A DNA stretch of 64,000 bases from Haematobia irritans (lineage: Eukaryota > Arthropoda > Insecta > Diptera > Muscidae). The notes below the pieces were generated by a model. That model worked only from the letters and a program-made list of their open reading frames with translations, did no database searches and was not told where the DNA came from. Location of the stretch: NCBI RefSeq assembly GCF_050003625.1, contig NC_134397.1:192283063-192347062 (forward strand), given 5' to 3'. Positions 50,100-60,900 of this stretch are shown piece by piece. Both the position numbers and the translations under genes were made by a program. Numbering within the stretch: position 1 is the stretch's first letter; every line of letters begins with the position of its first letter.

Positions 50100-53000
50100 G
50101 GTCACGAATTAAAGTCCTTTTCGCTCTAGGACGCTTAGTTTAGGAGATATGCGCAAAAGAAGTTTTTCATATAAAAATTTCAATTTTTTTAGGTTTTGGG
50201 TGGATTTTTCAATTTTTTGGGGGTGGTCTCGAATTAAAGTCCTTTTCGCTCAAGAACGCATATTTAAGGAGATATGGGCAAAATAAGTTTTTCATATAAA
50301 AATTGCAATTTTGTTAGGTTTTGGGTGGATTTTTAAATTTTTTGGGGATGGTCACGAATTAAAGTCCTTTTCGCTCTAGGACGCATATTTAAGGAGATAT
50401 GGGCTAAAGAGGTTTTCATATAAAAATTTAAATTTTTTTAGGTTTTGGGTGGATTTTTCAATTTTTTGGGGGTGGTCACGAATTAAAGTCCTTTTCGCTC
50501 TAGGACGCTTAGTTTAGGAGATATGGGCAAAAGAAGTTTTTCATATAAAAATTTAAATTTTTTTAGGTTTTGGGTGGATTTTTCAATTTTTTGGGGGTGG
50601 TCACGAATTAAAGTCCTTTTCGCTCTAGGACGCTTAGTTTAGGAGATATGGGCAAAAGAAGTTTTTCATATAAAAATTTCAATTTTTTTAGGTTTTGGGT
50701 GGATTTTTCAATTTTTTGGGGGTGGTCACGAATTAAAGTCCTTTTCGCTCTAGGACGCATATTTAAGGAGATATGGGCAAAAGAAGTTTTTCATATAAAA
50801 ATTTCAATTTTTTTAGATTTTGGGTGGATTTTTCAATATTTTGGGGGTGGTCACGAATTAAAGTCCTTTTCGCTCTAGGACGCTTAGTTTAGGAGATATG
50901 GGCAAAAGAAGTTTTTCATATAAAAATTTCAATTTTTTTAGGTTTTGGGTGGATTTTTCAATTTTTTTGGGGTGGTCAGGAATTAAAGTCCTTTTCGCTC
51001 TAGGACGCATATTTAAGGAGATATGGGCAAAAGAAGTTTTTCATATAAAAATTTCAATTTTTTTAGATTTTGGCTGGATTTTTCAATTTTTTGGGGGTGG
51101 TCACGAATTAAAGTCCTTTTCGCTCTAGGACGCATATTTAAGGAGATATGGGCAAAAGAAGTTTTTCATATAAAAATTTCAATTTTTTTAGGTTTTGGGT
51201 GGATTTTTCAATTTTTTGGGGGTGGTCACGAATTAAAGTCCTTTTCGCTCTAGGACGCATATTTGAGGAGATATGGGCAAAATAAATTTTTCATACAAAA
51301 ATTTAAATTTTTTTAGGTTTTGGGTGGATTTTTCAATTTTTTGGGGGTGGTCACGAATTAAAGTCCTTTTCGCTCTAGGACGCTTAGTTTAGGAGATATG
51401 GGCAAAAGAAGTTTTTGATATAAAAATTTAAATTTTTTTAGGTTTTGGGTGGATTTTTCAATTTTTTAGGGGTGGTCACGAATTAAAGTCCTTTTCGCTC
51501 TAGGACGCTTAGTTTGGGAGATATGGGCAAAAGAAGTTTTTCATATAAAAATTGCAATTTTTTTAGGTTTTGGGTGGATTTTTCAATTTTTTTGGGGTGG
51601 TCTCGAATTAAAGTCCTTTTCGCTCTAGAACGCATATTTAAGGTGATATGGGCAAAAGAAGTTTTTCATATAAAAATTTAAATTTTTTTAGATTTTGGGT
51701 GGATTTTTCAATTTTTTGGGGGTGGTCACGAATTAAAGTCCTTTTCGCTCTAGGACGCTTAGTTTAGGAGATATGCGCAAAAGAAGTTTTTCATATAAAA
51801 ATTTCAATTTTTTTAGGTTTTGGGTGGATTTTTCAATTTTTTGGGGGTGGTCTCGAATTAAAGTCCTTTTCGCTCAAGAACGCATATTTAAGGAGATATG
51901 GGCAAAAGAAGTTTTTCATATAAAAATTTCAATTTTTTTAGATTTTGGGTGGATTTTTCAATTTTTTGGGGGTGGTCACGAATTAAAGTCCTTTTCGCTC
52001 TAGGACGCTTAGTTTAGGAGATATGGGCAAAAGAAGTTTTACATATAAAAATTTCAATTTTTTTAGGTTTTGGGTGGATTTTTCAATTTTTTGGGGTGGT
52101 CAGGAATTAAAGTCCTTTTCGCTCTAGGACGCATATTTAAGGAGATATGGGCAAAAGAAGTTTTTCATATAAAAATTTCAATTTTTTTAGATTTTGGCTG
52201 GATTTTTCAATTTTTTGGGGGTGGTCACGAATTAAAGTCCTTTTCGCTCTAGGACGCATATTTAAGGAGATATGGGCAAAAGAAGTTTTTCATATAAAAA
52301 TTTCAATTTTTTTAGGTTTTGGGAGGATTTTTCAATTTTTTGGGGGTGGTCACGAATTAAAGTCCTTTTCGCTCTAGGACGCATATTTGAGGAGATATGG
52401 GCAAAATAAATTTTTCATACAAAAATTTAAATTTTTTTAGGTTTTGGGTGGATTTTTCAATTTTTTGGGGGTGGTCACGAATTAAAGTCCTTTTCGCTCT
52501 AGGACGCTTAGTTTAGGAGATATGGGCAAAAGAAGTTTTTGATATAAAAATTTAAATTTTTTTAGGTTTTGGGTGGATTTTTCAATTTTTTAGGGTGGTC
52601 ACGAATTAAAGTCCTTTTCGCTCTAGGACGCTTAGTTTGGGAGATATGGGCAAAAGAAGTTTTTCATATAAAAATTGCAATTTTTTTAGGTTTTGGCGCA
52701 TATTTGAGGAGATATGGGCAAAATAAATTTTTCATATAAAAATTTAAATTTTTTTAGGTTTTGGGTGGATTTTTAAATTTTTTGGGGGTGGTCACGAATT
52801 AAAGTCCTTTTCGCTCTAGGACGCTTAGTTTAGGAGATATGGGCAAAAGAAGTTTTTGATATAAAAATTTCAATTTTTTTAGGTTTTGGGTGGATTTTTC
52901 AATTTTTTAGGGGTGGTCACGAATTAAAGTCCTTTTCGCTCTAGGACGCTTAGTTTAGGAGATATGGGCAAAAGAAGTTTTTCATATAAAAATTTAAATT

Positions 53001-56000
53001 TTTTTAGGTTTTGGGTGGATTTTTCAATTTTTTGGGGGTGGTCACGAATTAAAGTCCTTTTCGCTCTAGGACGCTTAGTTTAGGAGATATGCGCAAAAGA
53101 AGTTTTTCATATAAAAATTTCAATTTTTTTAGGTTTTGGGTGGATTTTTCAATTTTTTGGGGGTGGTCTCGAATTAAAGTCCTTTTCGCTCAAGAACGCA
53201 TATTTAAGGAGATATGGGCAAAATAAGTTTTTCATATAAAAATTGCAATTTTGTTAGGTTTTGGGTGGATTTTTAAATTTTTTGGGGATGGTCACGAATT
53301 AAAGTCCTTTTCGCTCTAGGACGCATATTTAAGGAGATATGGGCTAAAGAGGTTTTCATATAAAAATTTAAATTTTTTTAGGTTTTGGGTGGATTTTTCA
53401 ATTTTTTGGGGGTGGTCACGAATTAAAGTCCTTTTCGCTCTAGGACGCTTAGTTTAGGAGATATGGGCAAAAGAAGTTTTTCATATAAAAATTTAAATTT
53501 TTTTAGGTTTTGGGTGGATTTTTCAATTTTTTGGGGGTGGTCACGAATTAAAGTCCTTTTCGCTCTAGGACGCTTAGTTTAGGAGATATGGGCAAAAGAA
53601 GTTTTTCATATAAAAATTTCAATTTTTTTAGGTTTTGGGTGGATTTTTCAATTTTTTGGGGGTGGTCACGAATTAAAGTCCTTTTCGCTCTAGGACGCAT
53701 ATTTAAGGAGATATGGGCAAAAGAAGTTTTTCATATAAAAATTTCAATTTTTTTAGATTTTGGGTGGATTTTTCAATATTTTGGGGGTGGTCACGAATTA
53801 AAGTCCTTTTCGCTCTAGGACGCTTAGTTTAGGAGATATGGGCAAAAGAAGTTTTTCATATAAAAATTTCAATTTTTTTAGGTTTTGGGTGGATTTTTCA
53901 ATTTTTTTGGGGTGGTCAGGAATTAAAGTCCTTTTCGCTCTAGGACGCATATTTAAGGAGATATGGGCAAAAGAAGTTTTTCATATAAAAATTTCAATTT
54001 TTTTAGATTTTGGCTGGATTTTTCAATTTTTTGGGGGTGGTCACGAATTAAAGTCCTTTTCGCTCTAGGACGCATATTTAAGGAGATATGGGCAAAAGAA
54101 GTTTTTCATATAAAAATTTCAATTTTTTTAGGTTTTGGGTGGATTTTTCAATTTTTTGGGGGTGGTCACGAATTAAAGTCCTTTTCGCTCTAGGACGCAT
54201 ATTTGAGGAGATATGGGCAAAATAAATTTTTCATACAAAAATTTAAATTTTTTTAGGTTTTGGGTGGATTTTTCAATTTTTTGGGGGTGGTCACGAATTA
54301 AAGTCCTTTTCGCTCTAGGACGCTTAGTTTAGGAGATATGGGCAAAAGAAGTTTTTGATATAAAAATTTAAATTTTTTTAGGTTTTGGGTGGATTTTTCA
54401 ATTTTTTAGGGGTGGTCACGAATTAAAGTCCTTTTCGCTCTAGGACGCTTAGTTTGGGAGATATGGGCAAAAGAAGTTTTTCATATAAAAATTGCAATTT
54501 TTTTAGGTTTTGGGTGGATTTTTCAATTTTTTTGGGGTGGTCTCGAATTAAAGTCCTTTTCGCTCTAGGACGTATATTTAAGGAGATATGGGCAAAATAA
54601 GTTTTTCATATAAAAATTTAAATTTTTTTTAGATTTTGGGTGGATTTTTCAATTTTTTGGGGGTGGTCACGAATTAAAGTCCTTTTCGCTCTAGGACGCT
54701 TAGTTTAGGAGATATGCGCAAAAGAAGTTTTTCATATAAAAATTTCAATTTTTTAAGGTTTTGGGTGGATTTTTCAATTTTTTGGGGGTGGTCTCGAATT
54801 AAAGTCCTTTTCGCTCAAGAACGCATATTTAAGGAGATATGGGCAAAAGAAGTTTTTCATATAAAAATTTCAATTTTTTTAGATTTTGGGTGGATTTTTC
54901 AATTTTTTGGGGGTGGTCACGAATTAAAGTCCTTTTCGCTCTAGGACGTATATTTAAGGAGATATGGGCAAAATAAGTTTTTCATATAAAAATTTCAATT
55001 TTTTTAGGTTTTGGGTGGATTTTTCAATTTTTTGGGGGTGGTCACGAATTAAAGTCCTTTTCGCTCTAGGACGCATATTTAAGGAGATATGGGCAAAAGA
55101 AGTTTTTCATACAAAAATTTAAATTTTTTTAGGTTTTGGGTGGATCTTTCAATTTTTTGGGGGTGGTCACGAATTAAAGTCCTTTTCGCTCTAGGACGCT
55201 TAGTTTAGGAGATATGGGCAAAAGAAGTTTTTGATATAAAAATTTAAATTTTTTTAGGTTTTGGGTGGATTTTTCAATTTTTTAGGGGTGGTCACGAATT
55301 AAAGTCCTTTTCGCTCTAGGACGCTTAGTTTGGGAGATATGGGCAAAAGAAGTTTTTCATATAAAAATTGCAATTTTTTTAGGTTTTGGGTGGATTTTTC
55401 AATTTTTTTGGGGTGGTCAGGAATTAAAGTCCTTTTCGCTTTAGGACGCATATTTAAGGTGATATGGGCAAAAGAAGTTTTTCATATAAAAATTTAAATT
55501 TTTTTAGATTTTGGGTGGATTTTTTAATTTTTTGGGGGTGGTCACGAATTAAAGTCCTTTTCGCTCTAGGACGCTTAGTTTAGGAGATATGCGCAAAAGA
55601 AGTTTTTCATATAAAAATTTCAATTTTTTTAGGTTTTGGGTGGATTTTTCAATTTTTTGGGGGTGGTCTCGAATTAAAGTCCTTTTCGCTCAAGAACGCA
55701 TATTTAAGGAGATATGGGCAAAATAAGTTTTTCATATAAAAATTGCAATTTTGTTAGGTTTTGGGTGGATTTTTAAATTTTTTGGGGATGGTCACGAATT
55801 AAAGTCCTTTTCGCTCTAGGACGCATATTTAAGGAGATATGGGCTAAAGAGGTTTTCATATAAAAATTTAAATTTTTTTAGGTTTTGGGTGGATTTTTCA
55901 ATTTTTTGGGGGTGGTCACGAATTAAAGTCCTTTTCGCTCTAGGACGCTTAGTTTAGGAGATATGGGCAAAAGAAGTTTTTCATATAAAAATTTAAATTT

Positions 56001-57460
56001 TTTTAGGTTTTGGGTGGATTTTTCAATTATTTGGGGGTGGTCACGAATTAAAGTCCTTTTCGCTCTAGGACGCTTAGTTTAGGAGATATGGGCAAAAGAA
56101 GTTTTTCATATAAAAATTTCAATTTTTTTAGGTTTTGGGTGGATTTTTCAATTTTTTGGGGGTGGTCACGAATTAAAGTCCTTTTCGCTCTAGGACGCAT
56201 ATTTAAGGAGATATGGGCAAAAGAAGTTTTTCATATAAAAATTTCAATTTTTTTAGATTTTGGGTGGATTTTTCAATATTTTGGGGGTGGTCACGAATTA
56301 AAGTCCTTTTCGCTCTAGGACGCTTAGTTTAGGAGATATGGGCAAAAGAAGTTTTTCATATAAAAATTTCAATTTTTTTAGGTTTTGGGTGGATTTTTCA
56401 ATTTTTTTGGGGTGGTCAGGAATTAAAGTCCTTTTCGCTCTAGGACGCATATTTAAGGAGATATGGGCAAAAGAAGTTTTTCATATAAAAATTTCAATTT
56501 TTTTAGATTTTGGCTGGATTTTTCAATTTTTTGGGGGTGGTCACGAATTAAAGTCCTTTTCGCTCTAGGACGCATATTTAAGGAGATATGGGCAAAAGAA
56601 GTTTTTCATATAAAAATTTCAATTTTTTTAGGTTTTGGGTGGATTTTTCAATTTTTTGGGGGTGGTCACGAATTAAAGTCCTTTTCGCTCTAGGACGCAT
56701 ATTTGAGGAGATATGGGCAAAATAAATTTTTCATACAAAAATTTAAATTTTTTTAGGTTTTGGGTGGATTTTTCAATTTTTTGGGGGTGGTCACGAATTA
56801 AAGTCCTTTTCGCTCTAGGACGCTTAGTTTAGGAGATATGGGCAAAAGAAGTTTTTGATATAAAAAATTAAATTTTTTTAGGTTTTGGGTGGATTTTTCA
56901 ATTTTTTAGGGGTGGTCACGAATTAAAGTCCTTTTCGCTCTAGGACGCTTAGTTTGGGAGATATGGGCAAAAGAAGTTTTTCATATAAAAATTGCAATTT
57001 TTTTAGGTTTTGGGTGGATTTTTCAATTTTTTTGGGGTGGTCTCGAATTAAAGTCCTTTTCGCTCTAGAACGCATATTTAAGGTGATATGGGCAAAAGAA
57101 GTTTTTCATATAAAAATTTAAATTTTTTTAGATTTTGGGTGGATTTTTCAATTTTTTGGGGGTGGTCACGAATTAAAGTCCTTTTCGCTCTAGGACGCTT
57201 AGTTTAGGAGATATGCGCAAAAGAAGTTTTTCATATAAAAATTTCAATTTTTTAAGGTTTTGGGTGGATTTTTCTATTTTTTGGGGGTGGTCTCGAATTA
57301 AAGTCCTTTTCGCTCAAGAACGCATATTTAAGGAGATATGGGCAAAAGAAGTTTTTCATATAAAAATTTCAATTTTTTTAGATTTTGGGTGGATTTTTCA
57401 ATTTTTTGGGGGTGGTCACGAATTAAAGTCCTTTTCGCTCTAGGACGTATATTTAAGGAG
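50100..57460 (+). repeat. Three tandem higher-order blocks (2,940, 2,500 and about 1,900 bp)
   Basis: Blocks start near 50100, 53040 and 55540. GGGCTAAAGAGG recurs near 50402, 53342 and 55842, and CAATATTTTGG near 50837, 53777 and 56277. GATATGCGC followed by GCTCAAGAACGC occurs near 51773, 54714 and 57213. Offsets are 2,940 then 2,500 bp for the early marks, and 2,941 then 2,499 for the late ones. Block one contains about four extra monomers' worth of sequence, including the 68-bp truncated unit. Some blocks use the TTTTTAAGG form (near 54753 and 57252) where another has TTTTTTTAGG. Confidence 0.8.
52630..52697 (+). repeat. Truncated 68-bp monomer, copy 3
   Basis: The same 57-bp internal loss and the same junction as at 45440 and 49631. 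Flanks also match: the preceding monomer has the GCTTAGTTTGGG linker and TTGCAATT, and the next has AATAAATTTTTC. The upstream monomer differs by losing one G (TTTTTAGGGTGG near 52591, against TTTTTAGGGGTGG in the other copies). Equivalent positions in the later blocks (near 54.5, 55.4 and 57.0 kb) have a full-length monomer instead, so copies of this block are not all derived from one intermediate. Confidence 0.92.
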
Positions 57461-57834
57461 ATATGGGCAAAATAAGTTTTTCATATAAAAATTTCAATTT
57501 TTTTAGGTTTTGGGTGGATTTTTCAATTTTTTGGGGGTGGTCACGAATTAAAGTCCTTTTCGCTCTAGGACGCATATTTAAGGAGATATGGGCAAAAGAA
57601 GTTTTTCATATCAAAATTTCAATTTTTTTAGGTTTTGGGTGGATTTTTCAATTTTTTTGGGGGTGGTCACGAATTAAAGTACTTTTCGCTCTAGGACGCT
57701 TAGTTTAGGAGATATGGGCAAAAGAAGTTTTTCATATAAAAATTGCATTTTTTTTAGGTTTTGGGTGGATTTTTCAATTTTTTGGGGGTGGTCACGAATT
57801 AAAGTCCTTTTCGCTCTAGGACGCTTAGTTTAGG

Positions 57835-57950
57835 AGATATGAGCAAAAGAAGTTTTTCATTTTTCAATTTTTTTAGGTTTTGGGTGGATTTTTCAATTTT
57901 TTGGGGGTGGTCACGAATTAAAGTCCTTTTCGCTCTAGGACGCTTAGTTT
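57835..57950 (+). repeat. Monomer with 6-bp loss at the CATATAAAAATT element
   Basis: Here GTTTTTCATATAAAAATTTCAATT reads as GTTTTTCAT followed by TTTTCAATT, a net loss of 6 bp. The TATAAAAA stretch is otherwise one of the best-kept parts of the monomer. The same monomer has GATATGAGC in place of GATATGGGC. I saw no second example of the loss. Confidence 0.85.
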
Positions 57951-60900
57951 AGGAGATATGGGCAAAAGAAGTTTTTCATATAAAAATTGCAATTTTTTTA
58001 GGTTTTGGGTGGATTTTTCAATTTTTTGGGGGTGGTCACGAATTATAGTCCTTTTCGCTCTAGGACGCATATTTGAGGAGATATGGGCAAAATAAATTTT
58101 TCATATAAAAATTTAAATTTTTTTAGGTTTTGGGTGGATTTTTCAATTTTTTGGGGATGGTCACGAATTAAAGTCCTTTTAGCTCTAGGACGCTTAATTT
58201 AGGAGATACGGGCAAAAGAAGTTTTTCATATAAAAATTTCAATTTTTTTAGGTTTTGGGTGGATTTTTCAATTTTTTGGGGGTGGTCACGAATTAAAGTC
58301 CTTTTCGCTCTAGGACGCTTAGTTTAGGAGATATGGGCAAAAGAAGTTTTTCATATAAAAATTTCAATTTTTTTAGGTTTTGGGTGGATTTTTCAATTCT
58401 TTTGGGGTGGTCAGGAATTAAAGTCCTTTTCGCTCTAGGACGCATATTTAAGGAGATATGGGCAAAAGAAGTTTTTCATATAAAAATTTCAATTTTTTAG
58501 ATTTTGGGTGGATTTTTCAATTTTTTGGGGGTGGTCGCGAATTAAAGTCCTTTTCGCTCTAGGACGCATATTTAAGGAGATATGGGCAAAAGAAGTTTTT
58601 CATATAAAAATTTCAATTTTTTTAGGTTTTGGGTGGATTTTTCAATTTTTTGGGGGTGGTCACGAATTAAAGTCCTTTTCGCTCTAGGACGCTTAGTTTA
58701 GGAGATATGGGCAAAAGAAGTTTTTCATATAAAAATTTCAATTTTGTTAGGTTTTGGGTGGATTTTTCAATTTTTTGGGGGTGGTCACGAATTAAAGTCC
58801 TTTTCGCTCTAGGACGCATATATGAGGAGATATGGGCAAAATAAATTTTTCATATAAAAATTTAAATTTTTTTAGGTTTTGGGTGGATTTTTCAATTTTT
58901 TGGGGGTGGTCACGAATTAAAGTCCTTTTCGCTCTAGGACGCTTAGTTTGGGAGATATGGGCAAAAGAAGTTTTTGATATAAAAATTTCAATTTTTTTAG
59001 GTTTTGGGTGGATTTTTCAATTTTTTGGGGGTGGTCACGAATTAAAGTCCTTTTCGCTCTAGGACGCTTAGTTTGGGAGATATGGGCAAAAGAAGTTTTT
59101 CATATAAAAATTTCAATTTTTTTAGGTTTTGGGTGGATTTTTCAATTTTTTTGGGGTGGTCAGGAATTAAAGTCCTTTTCGCTCTAGGACGCATATTTAA
59201 GGTGATATGGGCAAAAGAAGTTTTTCATATAAAAATTTAATTTTTTTTAGATTTTGGGTGGATTTTTCAATTTTTTGGGGGTGGTCACGAATTAAAGTCC
59301 TTTTCGCTCTAGGACGCATATTTAAGGAGATATGGGCAAAAGAAGTTTTTCATATAAAAATTTCAATTTTTTTAGGTTTTGGGTGGATTTTTCAATTTTT
59401 TGGGGGTGGTCACGAATTAAAGTCCTTTTCGCTCTAGGACGCTTAGTTTAGGAGATATGGGCAAAAGGAGTTTTTCATATAAAAATTTAAATTTTTTTAG
59501 GTTTTGGGTGGATTTTTCAATTTTTTTGGGGTGGTCAGGAATTAAAGTCCTTTTCGCTCTAGGACGCATATTTAAGGAGATATGGGCAAAAGAAGTTTTT
59601 TATATAAAAATTTCAATTTTTTTAGGTTTTGGGTGGATTTTTAAATTTTTTGGGGATGGTCACGAATTAAAGTCCTTTTCGCTCTAGGACGCATATTTAG
59701 GGAGATATGGGCAAAAGAGGTTTTCATATAAAAATTTAAATTTTTTTAGGTTTTGGGTGGATTTTTCAATTTTTTGGGGGTGGTCACGAATTAAAGTCCT
59801 TTTCGCTCTAGGACGCTTAGTTTAGGAGATATGGGCAAAAGAAGTTTTTCATATAAAAATTTAAATTTTTTTAGGTTTTGGGTGGATTTTTCAATTTTTT
59901 GGGGGTGGTCATGAATTAAAGTCCTTTTCGCTCTAGGACGCTTAGTTTAGGAGATATGGGCAAAAGAAGTTTTTCATATAAAAATTTCAATTTTTTTAGG
60001 TTTTGGGTGGATTTTTCAATTTTTTGGGGGTGGTCACGAATTAAAGTCCTTTTCGCTCTAGGACGCTTAGTTTAGGAGATATGGGCAAAAGAAGTTTTTC
60101 ATATAAAAATTGCAATTTTTTTAGGTTTTGGGTGGATTTTTCAATTTTTTGGGGGTGGTCACGAATTAAAGTCCTTTTCGCTCTAGGACGCATATTTGAG
60201 GAGATATGGGCAAAATAAATTTTTCATATAAAAATTTAAATTTTTTTAGGTTTTGGGTGGATTTTTCAATTTTTTGGGGATGGTCACGAATTAAAGTCCT
60301 TTTCGCTCTAGGACGCTTAGTTTAGGAGATATGGGCAAAATAAGTTTTTCATATAAAAATTGCAATTTTGTTAGGTTTTGGGTGGATTTTTAAAATTTTT
60401 GGGGATGGTCACGAATTAAAGTCCTTTTCGCTCTAGGACGCATATTTAAGGAGATATGGGCAAAAGAGGTTTTCATATAAAAATTTAAATTTTTTTAGGT
60501 TTTGGGTGGATTTTTAAATTTTTTGGGGGTGGTCACGAATTAAAGTCCTTTTCGCTCTAGGACGCTTAGTTTAGGAGATATGGGCAAAAGAAGTTTTTGA
60601 TATAAAAATTTCAATTTTTTTAGGTTTTGGGTGGATTTTTCAATTTTTTGGGGGTGGTCACGAATTAAAGTCCTTTTCGCTCTAGGACGCTTAGTTTAGG
60701 AGATATGGGCAAAAGAAGTTTTTCATATAAAAATTGCAATTTTTTTAGGTTTTGGGTGGATTTTTCAATTTTTTGGGGGTGGTCACGAATTATAGTCCTT
60801 TTCGCTCTAGGACGCATATTTGAGGAGATATGGGCAAAAGAAGTTTTTCATATAAAAATTTCAATTTTTTTAGGTTTTGGGTGGATTTTTCAATTTTTTG

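Larger units (their letters stand above)
42840..51221 (+). repeat. Young tandem duplication of a 4,191-bp block
   Basis: Block 42840-47030 is followed by a near-identical copy, 47031-51221, offset exactly 4,191 bp at every mark checked. Marks include GGGCCAAATAAA, CAATTTGTTGGGGG, TTTTTAGGGGTGG, GCTTTAGGACGC, GATATGCGC, GCTCAAGAACGC, GGGCTAAAGAGG, AGTTTTACATAT and the 68-bp truncated monomer. Differences noted are few: TTCAATTCTTTTAG versus TTCAATTTTTTTAG, GCATATTTGAGG versus GCATATGTGAGG (near 47691), and TTTTGGCTGG versus TTTTGGGTGG (near 44940/49131). This is the largest and apparently youngest whole-block duplication in the window. Confidence 0.88.
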
